Shown one piece after another: positions 16,699 through 25,375 of a DNA stretch of 64,000 bases (position 1 is its first letter; each line of letters starts with the position of its first letter). Location of the stretch: the NCBI GenBank assembly GCA_964567045.1, contig CAZMLE010000004.1:1-64000 (forward strand), given 5' to 3'. The DNA is from JAFNGF01 sp964567045. Lineage in GTDB: Bacteria > Planctomycetota > Phycisphaerae > Sedimentisphaerales > Anaerobacaceae. A program made the translations under genes and the position numbers. The notes below the pieces were generated by a model. It ran no database searches, was not told where the DNA came from, and worked only from the letters and a program-made list of their open reading frames with translations.

Positions 16699-17954
16699 TT
16701 CTGTGAAACCGGCAGCACACGGCCACTTTTTATTGTGCCCAGCGCAACCCGCCGGCAGTTGCTGCCGAGTCCGTCCCACTGTATGCTTCCTGTGACACCA
16801 TGCCAGGGCGAAAGTTCCCGCAGCGCATCGCAGATGCGCACACGATTGAGCCCGGCTTTGCGTATGGCGGCAACAAGAAGGTTGACGGCGTCATAAGTGT
16901 GCGCGGCAAGATAATCGGGCTGTTTGCCAAAACGCACGGTGAATTTTTCTTCAAAGCCCTGCCCGTCCGGCAGGCGGGTTTTTGACCTTGTGCTGCCGGC
17001 GTAAAGCAACGGAAAGACCACTCCTTCTGCTGCCTTGCCGGCTTCTTCGATAAAACTGCGCCGTCCCATACATGGCCCGCCGAAAACAGGCCCGGCAAAA
17101 CCTTTTTCCCGAACAGCGTGGATTAGATTTGCGCTTGCCTCGCCACCGGCAACCACGACCAGAACATCTGCGCGGGTGTCTGCGATTCGGTTGGCCAGTT
17201 CTGTGATGTCGGCCTTGCGGGGATCAAATTCGTAGTGGTAAACCGGTGCCAGCCGGTGCTGAGCAAAATGCCTGGCAAGTTCAACCGTGAAAAGGTGCGA
17301 ATCATGGTCCACAGCCGATACAAGCACAAACGGCTTGCCCCCAACGGAAGCCTGCCCCTTCGGAAAGCTCAGGGCAGGCTCTGAGCCCAGTCGAAGGGCC
17401 GCAATCGCCTCGGCCAGAACCGGCGCCTGCAGATGATCCTGCGGAAGACATGAAAACATCCACGGCACATTGGCACAATTGGCCGTCCTATCTGTGCTTA
17501 CCGGACTGAGCAACGTAAGCCGAGCCTTTGCAACTACCTGCTCTGCCAGATGCGTTGACGGCCCGTCGATGCCCCCGATGATAGCCCAGACATTGTGCAC
17601 ATAAACCATTCGGGTTACCTGCGTGACGCCCGAACCCCAGGGATTCTCTGCCCAACCCGCCACAAGCCGGAATGGGAGGCCTTTATATCCACCCGCCTGG
17701 TTAACCTCCTCAATCGCTAAGCACGCTGCATTCCACATGTCGCCCCCATCGGGACCAGCAGCGGTGCTCGGGCCGAAGTATCCTATCGCCACTTCTTTTA
17801 CGTCAACGGCAGGACGACTCTCACGTCCGGGGCCGGCATAGTACGTCTGACGACTTCGGGCGTCAAAAAACGGACGCCGGACTTGATTGTCGCCTGCCAA
17901 AGCTGTTAAGGATGGGACAAAGAGTATAAAAGTTATGCCTATGATCCTGCGCAT
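16695..17954 (-). CDS. Periplasmic binding protein, amino-acid (LivJ/PBP1) type
   Basis: About 419 residues from ATG 17954 (MRRIIGITFILFVPSLTALAG signal). Two-lobed PBP1 fold: VAIGYFGPSTAAG at the first strand, ACLAIEEVNQAGGYKGLPFRLV, AIIGGIDGPSTHLAEQVVAKA at the ligand-side loop, PVSTDRTANCANVPWMF, and AAHTYDAVNLLVAAIRKAG near the end. The family captures branched-chain amino acids, amides or similar ligands for ABC transport or signalling, but no LivHMGF genes are nearby. Repeats insert LRLGSEPALSFPKGQA (17351-17399) and TRLPDGQG (about 16963). It is the last gene of the seven-gene operon and is a distant paralogue of its neighbour. Confidence 0.82.
   Translation of the reverse strand: MRRIIGITFILFVPSLTALAGDNQVRRPFFDARSRQTYYAGPGRESRPAVDVKEVAIGYFGPSTAAGPDGGDMWNAACLAIEEVNQAGGYKGLPFRLVAGWAENPWGSGVTQVTRMVYVHNVWAIIGGIDGPSTHLAEQVVAKARLTLLSPVSTDRTANCANVPWMFSCLPQDHLQAPVLAEAIAALRLGSEPALSFPKGQASVGGKPFVLVSAVDHDSHLFTVELARHFAQHRLAPVYHYEFDPRKADITELANRIADTRADVLVVVAGGEASANLIHAVREKGFAGPVFGGPCMGRRSFIEEAGKAAEGVVFPLLYAGSTRSKTRLPDGQGFEEKFTVRFGKQPDYLAAHTYDAVNLLVAAIRKAGLNRVRICDALRELSPWHGVTGSIQWDGLGSNCRRVALGTIKSGRVLPVSQK
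17351..17399. repeat. Double CTTCGAC-type element in coding sequence
   Basis: Two inverted CTTCG...CTCAGG units back to back, encoding LRLGSEPALSFPKGQA on the minus strand. The layout matches 24141-24190. Confidence 0.7.
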
Positions 17955-17990
17955 GTCTGGCAAGTGCCTTTCGCAGACCTCGCACACAGT

Positions 17991-18062
17991 TGCCCCCGCG
18001 AAAGCGGGGGCAGTTGATTAGTGGATTGGTGGCTAATTCACTGATTTCCTAATTCACTGATT
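17991..18062. repeat. GC palindrome and word tract between binding-protein genes
   Basis: TGCCCCCGCGAAAGCGGGGG is followed by AATTCACTGATTTCC-type words at 18030-18062. The tract runs into the stop region of the upstream binding-protein gene. Confidence 0.6.
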
Positions 18063-19529
18063 ACTATCACGCGGACGAATATAGCCTCGCGGTATCTTAA
18101 GATCCTCTCTGGAGTAAAAACTCCATCGGCCGTTTTCTCGCTTTGCCAGGTGCACTTCACCCACATCATCGTGACAGGCACTGAGCATGATGTCACCGGT
18201 TACACCTTTCCAGGGCTTGGTTCTGTATGCCAGGATATCACGTATTTTTGCTCTATTGAGACCGGCCATCTGGACGGCCCAGATGAGCATATTCATCCCG
18301 TCGTAGGCGTGGGCGGCATAAGTCCCAGGCTCTTCACCAAAACGCTCGTGGAAATCATTACGGAATTGTTCGAGTCTGGGGTTTTCGCTTGTGGGGTCCC
18401 ACGGATAGGCGCAAATCACACCCTCTGCGTTTGGACCAGCGACCTCGACGAATTCATCGCAGACGCAGCGGTCGCAGGCAAAATATGGCTGTTGCATCCC
18501 CATAGCGCGCATCTGATTGAGGATCATTGCGCCATCGCGGGCATCGCCCCAATGTACGATCGCGTCGAGGTTTTCTGCCTTGAGCCGTTCCAGTTGCAGC
18601 GAGAAGTCGGTTGTTCCCAGACCGTACGCCATCTCCAGGATTATTGGGTGGCCCAGACGCCGGCTGCCATCATTGATTTCACGGACGCCGAACCGGCCGT
18701 AGCGGTTGCTGGCACGAATGATGCCGACGCGATTGAGCTTGAGTGTTCTGTACATGTAATCGACAAGCAGATAACTTTGTTGACGGTCGTCGCCAATACA
18801 GCGAAAGACCCATGGGATGTTGGTCTCGATGAAGGTGGGGTCTGTGTCCCCGGAGTTCATCATGGGGATCTCGATCTTGAGCGCCACGCGGATAGCAATG
18901 TGGCTATTTGCACCGTCTATTGTGCCCAGGATGGCCCAGACTTCATCCTTGTACGCCATTTTGATGATTTCGTTGCCGGATGAACCCCACAGGCCGTTGT
19001 CGTTGGTTACGACCATCTCAAAGGGAATGTTTCTCTTATGGTATCCTTCTCTTGCGTTGGCTTGCTCGATTGCCAGTCGTGCCCCCTGCAGCATCTTGAT
19101 TCCCAAAGACTCCTCATGGCTTTTGCCGCCCGTGGCAACCGAAACTGTGGACATAATCGGACCAATAAAGCCAATTTTAACAGTATCGAGGTGCTGCGGT
19201 TCGGCAACCGCTCTGCCGGCGCCAGTGTACTCAATTTGCAGTAGAAAGTACTCTTTGTAGGGCTTTACATGGCGAAACGGCTCGACATCCTGCGAGGTTT
19301 TCGCGTAGATCCGATCTTCTCTCAGCCCCAGGCCGGGGACCTGATAGGCGTTGACTGAGTTGATCTTTTTAAGAGCTTCGGCTGTCTCACGGTCAAGATC
19401 AAATATAGCAGGCTGCAAATCTTCCCCGCTTGCGCGGGGCAAGGGCTGCCCTTGTGGATGTAGGCGTCCAGCGCACGAAATGACCACAATTACAGGTGCG
19501 GCGAACAATACAATCAGAAGCTGCTTCAT
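18054..19529 (-). CDS. Lipoprotein periplasmic binding protein, LivJ/PBP1 type
   Basis: About 491 residues from ATG 19529; the signal MKQLLIVLFAAPVIVVISC has a lipobox, so it is lipid-anchored. An extra N-terminal ~110-residue region precedes the PBP1 lobe. The lobe starts VKIGFIGPIMSTVSVATGGKSHEESLGIKMLQGARLAIEQAN and continues AILGTIDGANSHIAIRVALKIEIPMMNSGDTDPTF, IGDDRQQSYLLVDYMYR, ENLDAIVHWGDARDGAMILNQMRAMG and YAAHAYDGMNMLIWAVQMAGLNRAKIRDIL. By family it binds a small polar ligand; the acidic pocket positions cannot be assigned by eye. No permease or ATPase genes are in the operon, so it may feed a distant transporter or act as a sensor. Confidence 0.82.
   Translation of the reverse strand: MKQLLIVLFAAPVIVVISCAGRLHPQGQPLPRASGEDLQPAIFDLDRETAEALKKINSVNAYQVPGLGLREDRIYAKTSQDVEPFRHVKPYKEYFLLQIEYTGAGRAVAEPQHLDTVKIGFIGPIMSTVSVATGGKSHEESLGIKMLQGARLAIEQANAREGYHKRNIPFEMVVTNDNGLWGSSGNEIIKMAYKDEVWAILGTIDGANSHIAIRVALKIEIPMMNSGDTDPTFIETNIPWVFRCIGDDRQQSYLLVDYMYRTLKLNRVGIIRASNRYGRFGVREINDGSRRLGHPIILEMAYGLGTTDFSLQLERLKAENLDAIVHWGDARDGAMILNQMRAMGMQQPYFACDRCVCDEFVEVAGPNAEGVICAYPWDPTSENPRLEQFRNDFHERFGEEPGTYAAHAYDGMNMLIWAVQMAGLNRAKIRDILAYRTKPWKGVTGDIMLSACHDDVGEVHLAKRENGRWSFYSREDLKIPRGYIRPRDSNQ
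19420..19444. repeat. GC palindrome in coding sequence
   Basis: CCCCGCTTGCGCGGGG, encoding part of PRASGED near the N-terminus of the lipoprotein binding protein. Confidence 0.55.
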
Positions 19530-19549
19530 ACTAAAGTCCCTCGCTCCCC

Positions 19550-19587
19550 CGATTTCCAATTGTCAATTGTCAATCGTCAATTTTTTC
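19550..19587. repeat. Word tract (CAATTGT / TGACAATTG)
   Basis: Tandem CAATTGTCAATTGTCAATCG words cover the stop codon of the propeller gene; its final residues LTIDN are tract-coded. Confidence 0.75.
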
Positions 19588-20735
19588 CAGGCTGGGTTTT
19601 CTTTGACGCCGGCGTAGTAATCTTGACCTATCCCCCAGCCCAGTCCCTTGCCGGTGGCTACCCATATATCATTGCCGTCAACGTCCAGATTGATGATGAA
19701 GTTGTGCGGGACGGCCTTTTCCATGTCCACCGTTGTCAAAAGTTTTCCTACCCTAAAAACCTGAGCCTTACCCCGCAAGGTGTTAGGGTCACGGGTGTAG
19801 GTAACAACGCTCTCGGTGGGGAAGTCTGCAACCACGCCGAGGCCCTTGTCCATGGCGAAGTAGCACTCGTTGGCGCTGCGGGCTTTGACATTGTTGGTAA
19901 AGTCGCTGGGTAGGCCGGTCTCGTGAGCATAGAATCCGCGCCAGTACCGCCCGTCGTAGCGGCTGTTGCCGAAATAAGTTGATACCCACAGCACATCATC
20001 GACAGAGCTTGCTCCGGTAGTGATCACATGAATAATGCCATCGTCGCGGTAGAGGTCGATTTCCATTTCACCATCGGGGTCGAGGTAAACCTTCCAGGCC
20101 TCCTTCCTGCAATCAAATTCCAGACAGCCGCTGCCCCAGACGGCAAGATATATCTTGCCCTTTCCGTCATAACATACTCCGTAATTCCAGATCTCCTCCA
20201 TTGGGGCATTTTTTTCTGTGAATATTGTCCATTCGCCGGTTACAGTGTTGTACCTGCTTGCGCCTGCGGTGGTGGCGACCCATACGTTGTCGTTCTCGAC
20301 TGCTATTCCGTAGACGACATCGTTGACCAGGCCGCTATTTAGCTGATGCCAGTGGTCGAAACGCCCGCCGCTGAATCGGGCAAGGCCGCCGCCGAATAGT
20401 CCTATCCAGAGGTCGCCGGTTTTGGGGCTCACCTCCAGCGCCGTGACCACCCGCCAGGGCAGGCCATCCTGCTCTTTCCAGGATTCTATTTTGCCGGTTC
20501 TTTTATCTACTCGTGCCAGGCCGTTTTCGGTGCCAACCCACACCTTGGGGCCGTCGGCTTTGACCGCAAAAATATGGTCGTTCGGAAGCCCGTTCTCAAC
20601 GGTGAAGTGCTTCCATTGCGTATAAACGTAAGGCAGCGGAACCGCCTTCGGCGGAATTTCGAATTTAGAATTTAGAATTTCGAATTTTTGAAGATTGAAA
20701 ATTGCCAGGACTAATAACACGGCAGAGTATTTCAT
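19563..20735 (-). CDS. Secreted propeller protein (two-component-regulator-propeller-like)
   Basis: 390 residues. The N-terminus MKYSAVLLVLAIFNLQKFEIL is a signal peptide partly encoded by a word tract. The body has Reg_prop-style blades: WKHFTVENGLPNDHIFAVKADGPKVWVGTENGLARVDKRTGKI, WRVVTALEVSPKTGDLWIGLFGGGLARFSGG, VVYGIAVENDNVWVATTAGASRYNTVTGEW and GNDIWVATGKGLGW. Such blades usually form the periplasmic sensor of hybrid histidine kinases, but no kinase domain is attached, so it is a free-standing extracytoplasmic propeller. It begins 10 bases after the multiheme gene ends, consistent with one operon. Confidence 0.75.
   Translation of the reverse strand: MKYSAVLLVLAIFNLQKFEILNSKFEIPPKAVPLPYVYTQWKHFTVENGLPNDHIFAVKADGPKVWVGTENGLARVDKRTGKIESWKEQDGLPWRVVTALEVSPKTGDLWIGLFGGGLARFSGGRFDHWHQLNSGLVNDVVYGIAVENDNVWVATTAGASRYNTVTGEWTIFTEKNAPMEEIWNYGVCYDGKGKIYLAVWGSGCLEFDCRKEAWKVYLDPDGEMEIDLYRDDGIIHVITTGASSVDDVLWVSTYFGNSRYDGRYWRGFYAHETGLPSDFTNNVKARSANECYFAMDKGLGVVADFPTESVVTYTRDPNTLRGKAQVFRVGKLLTTVDMEKAVPHNFIINLDVDGNDIWVATGKGLGWGIGQDYYAGVKENPAWKKLTIDN
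20655..20705. repeat. Word tract (GAATTTAGAATTTCG)
   Basis: Tandem GAATTT words, then GAAAATTG; encodes NLQKFEILNSKFEI at the end of the signal peptide of the propeller protein. Confidence 0.75.
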
Positions 20736-20745
20736 CGTCTTTCTC

Positions 20746-23673
20746 CTACAGCGTTTTGAGATATTCTATCAAATCGTTGAGCTGGTCTTTGGTCATATCG
20801 TTGGTAACGCCATGTTTATCATTTGGGTTATATCTTGTCCAGATTTCTTCCAGGGTCTCCGCGATCCCGTTGTGTAGATACGGGGCTGAGTCATAGATAT
20901 TGTTGAGGTGGGGCGTGTCAAACTTTCCCTGACGGTCCAGCCGGTGCCTCGTGCCGACATCGTGTAGCTGCCGATCTGTAAAAAGCGGCGGCAGGTGACA
21001 CGTAGTACACCTGTTCTCCTTAGGGATGATGCGTCCATCCTTGGTCGCGGTCCGCTCGAATATCAGCTTTCCGCGACGCTGGGCATCTGTCAGCTCGGCG
21101 CCCAACGGTCGGTAGCGATTTGGCGGCCGAGGAATGGTGCAGATGTAGTTGTCCACCGCCGAAAGCTCCTGGGGCGTGAACGGCTGCAGCCGCGTGAAAA
21201 AAACCGACAGACGGGGTCCACACTGTCTCGATAGGCTTGGGTTGGTCCCTTCCCATTTGAACGGCGCCGTATCAAGAATCCCTCGCAGCGTGCGGTTGTC
21301 AACGGGACTGACCCCGATCCCATCCGACTCGATATCGTATGTGATGCCGTCTATGTGCCCGCCAGGGTGGCATGAATGACAGGAAAACTGTCGGTGAAAC
21401 GTAATCTTCGCACTGTGAAAGAGGCGCTCACCGTAACGGGTCTTAGTAATCTCTGTGGGGCCGCCGAGATCGATCCGCACCGCCGCCTCGCGCCGCTGCA
21501 CGTCGATGACCGTCAGCGAATCGTCCAGAGCGTTGGCAACGTAGGCGGTCTTGCCATCGGGTGTGACCAAAATACCGCGTGGACTTTCCCGCGTCTGGAT
21601 GTGCGAGATCACAAATTCTGTGGATTTGGCCAAATGGTTGGGCAAGATGTGTTCTCGCTCGTATGGCGTTGCGGCCCGCAGCAGGCTGATGAGCTTTGGC
21701 ACATCGACGACGGCAACGCGATCCGTGCTTGTGCTTGTCACCAGTGCAAGCCCGCCGTCGGGCGTGAAGGCCACATCGGTTGGATCAGGAAAGCACTGCC
21801 CGGGCTCATCCAGAAGCACTTGATCGACCCGGCCGTCCTTCCAGAGGACCCCAAGCCCGTTGGTGATCGTCCAGCCCTGCAGCAGTCGCGTCATGGGCAC
21901 ATTGCTCTTGGTGCGGTTAAGTGTGACCAAGGCGAATTCACCGCTTGGGTGCCAGGCGACGCCCTGAAGAAGATTCGCGCCTGGAACGAGGTAACGGTCC
22001 TCGACGACAGCGCGCTGCGTCTCGATCACCGTCACCTCCGAGAGAAGCTCCGCTCGAAACGGCACAAGCCGTGACAGATTATTGGTGACAAAAATATGAG
22101 AGCCATCGGGCGAAAGTGCGAGCGACCAGGGGTTGCGACTTGCGGCAAGCCGCTTGATTTCTTTGGCTTCCCGCCGAGCGGGGTCCCCCATTGTCGCCGT
22201 CTCGATGACCGAGATATTGTCCGATGACGTATTGCAGACATAAAGATACTTTCCGGCACGGTCGGTCAAGACGCCGCGAGGCTCGTCGCCGACCGGCAGC
22301 GTCTGAACCACCGTGCGGCTGGAGACATCGATCACCGCGATGCTGTCGTCAAGCCAGTTCGTCACGTAAGCGCGTGCGCCGTCGGGGCCAAAGGCAACAT
22401 CAATAGGGAGACGGCCCACCGGAATCTCGGCGATCTTCTGGTTCGTGAGCGTATCGATTACCACGACGCTGTGCGACGACTCGCAGGTGACATACAGTTC
22501 TTTGCCATCTGGGCGCAAGGCCAGATTCTGCGGCGTTTTGTACGGCACCCTCCCAGCGACTTTGGGCGGCTCAGTCGGATGGGCGATTTTTTTCATCGCC
22601 TCGTCGAAATCGAACGGTTTATCGTGTGCGTTCTCGTGACAGGCCAGGCAGGTTTGACGCGTCACTTCCTTGAGCCCGGCTACCTTAGCCGCACGTGGGT
22701 CTCGCATTATCGCTTCAGCATAATAATTGCTGCCGGCACCGTGACAGGCTTCACACCCGACGCCTTCATACACCGAGCCGAAGTCCGTTGCTCCACCTGC
22801 AAGCTCGTGATGAGCAGTCGTGTGGCACGCAAGACATGCAGGACTGGTCTGCGGATCCCCTGGCAGAGACTCAGACTTGGCAATTTCATATGCCTTGTCC
22901 GTCGCCAGCACAGCATAAGCCTGGGCGTGAGCGCTAACCCGCCATTTGCTATATTGATAACCCATTGCAGGTCCCTTGTGACAGACAGCGCAGGTGAAAA
23001 CCCCGATGTACGTGGGCTGGCCCCCTTGCGGAGCAGTCGCGGGCAGAACTTGCTGCGCTGATTTACGTTGAAAGTCTTTGGGCGTAGGATGGGCAATATC
23101 CTGCAAGGCCTTTGTCATGTCAAGCTTAGGCAGATTATGAACAGCAACATGCGAGCCTTTTACCTGGTGACAGCTCATGCAGTCCTGCACGGCAGGCATC
23201 ACCAGCCCCGCCTTCTCGGCTGCTGCGCGATTCATCATAACAGCTTCATCTATGTACTCGCTTCCGGGGCCGTGACATTTCTCACATTGAACGCCTTCCA
23301 GAGTGAAGAACTTCTCATCCTTTTCCCAGGCTTCGGCATGGGCGCCCGTGGCGTGACATCCCAGGCACATCGGCGATTCCTGCGGCTCCTGGGGAATGCC
23401 GCTTAACTGGGCTATTTTCTTGGCCTGCGGGTCAGCCAGAACCGCGTATGCTCTGGCGTGATTGGAAGCCAGCCATAGGCTGAATTGGTGGCCCATACCT
23501 TTTCCATCGTGGCAGGCTGCACAGGCCCTTACCCCGACGTACACGGGATGTTTCTGGATGCCTTCTGCTGCCCAAAGTGGGGTCAGAAGACAGAGGACAG
23601 AGAACAGAAGGCAGAATTTCTGTCCTCGGTTGTCCGTCGTCCGTCCTCTGTTCCGAACTGGGTGACTACTCAT
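20746..23673 (-). CDS. Ten-heme fusion: two c554-type tetraheme modules + YVTN propeller + MauG/peroxidase-like diheme domain
   Basis: 975 residues, exported. Ten CXXCH c-heme sites: C51, C103, C130, C165; C228, C280, C307, C342; and C765, C889. The first four and second four are offset by exactly 177 residues each, so the N-terminal half is a tandem duplication of a cytochrome c554-like tetraheme module. Residues about 365-700 are YVTN-type propeller blades (NLALRPDGKELYVTCESSHSVVVIDT and repeats). The C-terminus resembles diheme cytochrome c peroxidase/MauG proteins (CHSCHPGGHIDG ... NRTLRGILDTAPFKWEGTNPSL ... CTTCHLPPLFTD ... DTPHLNNIYDSAPYLHNG). It likely moves electrons in the periplasm or at the outer surface; the substrate is unknown. 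The signal peptide is encoded by a word tract. It overlaps the UnbV gene stop by 8 bases. Confidence 0.88.
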   Translation of the reverse strand: MSSHPVRNRGRTTDNRGQKFCLLFSVLCLLTPLWAAEGIQKHPVYVGVRACAACHDGKGMGHQFSLWLASNHARAYAVLADPQAKKIAQLSGIPQEPQESPMCLGCHATGAHAEAWEKDEKFFTLEGVQCEKCHGPGSEYIDEAVMMNRAAAEKAGLVMPAVQDCMSCHQVKGSHVAVHNLPKLDMTKALQDIAHPTPKDFQRKSAQQVLPATAPQGGQPTYIGVFTCAVCHKGPAMGYQYSKWRVSAHAQAYAVLATDKAYEIAKSESLPGDPQTSPACLACHTTAHHELAGGATDFGSVYEGVGCEACHGAGSNYYAEAIMRDPRAAKVAGLKEVTRQTCLACHENAHDKPFDFDEAMKKIAHPTEPPKVAGRVPYKTPQNLALRPDGKELYVTCESSHSVVVIDTLTNQKIAEIPVGRLPIDVAFGPDGARAYVTNWLDDSIAVIDVSSRTVVQTLPVGDEPRGVLTDRAGKYLYVCNTSSDNISVIETATMGDPARREAKEIKRLAASRNPWSLALSPDGSHIFVTNNLSRLVPFRAELLSEVTVIETQRAVVEDRYLVPGANLLQGVAWHPSGEFALVTLNRTKSNVPMTRLLQGWTITNGLGVLWKDGRVDQVLLDEPGQCFPDPTDVAFTPDGGLALVTSTSTDRVAVVDVPKLISLLRAATPYEREHILPNHLAKSTEFVISHIQTRESPRGILVTPDGKTAYVANALDDSLTVIDVQRREAAVRIDLGGPTEITKTRYGERLFHSAKITFHRQFSCHSCHPGGHIDGITYDIESDGIGVSPVDNRTLRGILDTAPFKWEGTNPSLSRQCGPRLSVFFTRLQPFTPQELSAVDNYICTIPRPPNRYRPLGAELTDAQRRGKLIFERTATKDGRIIPKENRCTTCHLPPLFTDRQLHDVGTRHRLDRQGKFDTPHLNNIYDSAPYLHNGIAETLEEIWTRYNPNDKHGVTNDMTKDQLNDLIEYLKTL
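22165..22189. repeat. GC palindrome (GGCTTCCCGC...GCGGGGTCCC) in coding sequence
   Basis: Encodes GDPARREAK in the propeller section of the decaheme protein. The same element at 27565-27589 encodes RDPALREAK at the C-terminus of the RidA-like protein. Confidence 0.7.
23581..23660. repeat. Word tract (GACAGAG / CTCTGTCC) forming a signal peptide
   Basis: GAAGACAGAGGACAGAGAAC-type words followed by complementary GTCCGTCGTCCGTCC words. On the minus strand it encodes RNRGRTTDNRGQKFCLLFSV, the basic start and part of the hydrophobic core of the decaheme protein signal peptide. Confidence 0.75.
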
Positions 23674-25375
23674 CTTTTCGTTCCTGGATGACGGTAAGAA
23701 TTTGGTTTGCCTTCACGTTTGTAAGTCTGGTGGTTCGCTTATCTGGCCAGCGGATTTCAACTACATCTGCCTGAGCGCCTCTGCCGAGTCCAAAATGGCA
23801 CCGTGGGTCGGCCTGCGAAAGATAACCCTTTACCGGAATCATGTCCTGTAGCTGGATAAGCCCTGCCCTGAGCGCAGTCGAAGGGGAGCCGGTCGTGACC
23901 GTAACGCGTGCGCCAATAGCATCGGTTTTGCCCCCCGGCAACTTTGCCTGGATGGTGAGCCAGTTGTTGCGGTTGCCGCCGTCATTTCGCAATAGGCGCG
24001 CCCTGTCGTTCAGGTTGACCACTAAAAGGTCAAGGTCACCATCGTTATCGTAATCGCCGTATGTGGCGCCGCGTCCTACGTATTTTTGTTTGAAGTACTC
24101 GCCGGACTGCTTTGCCACATCGACGAAGTTTACGGCGCCGTCCCTTCGGCTTTGCTCAGAGCCTGCCCTGAGTTTGTCGAAGGGACAGGCGTTTCGCATC
24201 AGCACATCTTCTTCCGGATACTCGTGGTGGGCGTCGCCGTTGGCGATAAAGACATCGAGATAGCCGTCACAGTCGTAGTCAAATAAGATGCCGCCCCAGC
24301 CGGTATACTGACCGCAGACCACCGCCAGGCCAGAGGGAGCAGTACGATCTTCGAAATAGTCCTTGCGATTCATCAGAAGACATCCGTATCCCATATCCGG
24401 AATGTACACGTCGAGCCAACCGTCGCGGTCGACGTCACCAATAGCCGGCCCCATCGAAGAGACGCCCTGGCCGCCTTCGCCAAAAGCCAGTCCCATCGCA
24501 AGGCCTTCCTCTTCGAACGTCCCATCGCCTTTATTTCTAAAGAAGTAGTTTTCCATCGCGTCGTTGGGAACATATATGTCCAGGAATCCATCGTTATTCA
24601 GGTCCGCGACGGTTGCACTCATAGCCCGTCCGTTTGGCCGATATATGCCTGCTTGCTTGGTGACATCGGTGAAAGTCCCATCACCATTGTTACGGTAAAG
24701 GGCATCGGGCTGGCCACTATAGCTAAGCGGCCCCGGATAGCCCGCCGCTGCATAGTAGGAGCGGAATTTGCCGCTGTCATACTGCAGATAATTGGCTACA
24801 TAAACATCGAGGTCGCCGTCATTATCATAGTCGAACCAGACAGCCGAAAGACTCCAGTTGGGATTCGCAAGCCCGGACTGCTGCGATATATCTGTGAACG
24901 TCCCATCGCCGTTATTGCGGTAAAAAACGTTCGGCCCGTAGTTAAGCACATAAAGGTCCAGGTCGCCATCGTTGTCAAAATCAGCCGCCGAGCAGCCGAC
25001 TCCATAGTGTTCTTCGTCGCCGACGCCGGCGGCCTTCGTAACGTCGGTGAATGTTCCGTCGCCATTGTTTCGATACAGGGAGTTACTCAGCTTGCCCCTG
25101 AGACTGCGGCCACGATTGTCACTGACGTCTTTTAGCCAACAGCCGTTGACGAAATAGATGTCGAGCCAGCCGTCGCCATTGTAGTCAAAAAACATTGCAC
25201 CGGCGCCTGTGCCCTCGACGATATTGCTCAGCTCAAAATCGCCGTAACTGTGTTTGAAGCGAATCCCTGCTGCGTCGGTCACGTCGGTAAGGACCGGCAG
25301 CTCCGGCGGCACTGCGCCGGCACCGGCAACCTGAGATGTTGCCACCAATGCAAGTAATAGCCCTAAAACTTTCAC
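23666..25375 (-). CDS. Secreted FG-GAP/VCBS protein with UnbV/ASPIC C-terminus
   Basis: 569 residues, signal peptide MKVLGLLLALVATSQVAGAGA. Calcium-loop repeats: DYNGDGWLDIYFVNG, DFDNDGDLDLYVLNYG, DYDNDGDLDVYVANY, DLNNDGFLDIYVPND, DVDRDGWLDVYIPD, DYDCDGYLDVFIANG, DYDNDGDLDLLVVN. The C-terminal ASPIC/UnbV segment is NRNNWLTIQAKLPGG ... IGARVTVTTG ... PVKGYLSQADPRCHFGLGRGAQADVVEIRWPD. It is homologous to the plus-strand 14998 gene on the other side of the convergence. Two CTTCGAC elements insert PFDKLRAGSEQSRRDG and SPSTALRAGL, both in loops. Start and stop overlap its operon neighbours. Confidence 0.88.
   Translation of the reverse strand: MKVLGLLLALVATSQVAGAGAVPPELPVLTDVTDAAGIRFKHSYGDFELSNIVEGTGAGAMFFDYNGDGWLDIYFVNGCWLKDVSDNRGRSLRGKLSNSLYRNNGDGTFTDVTKAAGVGDEEHYGVGCSAADFDNDGDLDLYVLNYGPNVFYRNNGDGTFTDISQQSGLANPNWSLSAVWFDYDNDGDLDVYVANYLQYDSGKFRSYYAAAGYPGPLSYSGQPDALYRNNGDGTFTDVTKQAGIYRPNGRAMSATVADLNNDGFLDIYVPNDAMENYFFRNKGDGTFEEEGLAMGLAFGEGGQGVSSMGPAIGDVDRDGWLDVYIPDMGYGCLLMNRKDYFEDRTAPSGLAVVCGQYTGWGGILFDYDCDGYLDVFIANGDAHHEYPEEDVLMRNACPFDKLRAGSEQSRRDGAVNFVDVAKQSGEYFKQKYVGRGATYGDYDNDGDLDLLVVNLNDRARLLRNDGGNRNNWLTIQAKLPGGKTDAIGARVTVTTGSPSTALRAGLIQLQDMIPVKGYLSQADPRCHFGLGRGAQADVVEIRWPDKRTTRLTNVKANQILTVIQERKDE
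23861..23886. repeat. CTTCGAC-type element in coding sequence
   Basis: CCCTGCCCTGAGCGCAGTCG followed by AAGGGG; encodes PSTALRAGL on the minus strand, inside the UnbV domain. Confidence 0.75.
24141..24190. repeat. Double CTTCGAC-type element in coding sequence
   Basis: CCCTTCGGCTTTGCTCAGAG joined to an inverted unit ending GTCGAAGGGACAGG; encodes CPFDKLRAGSEQSRRDG. Confidence 0.75.
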
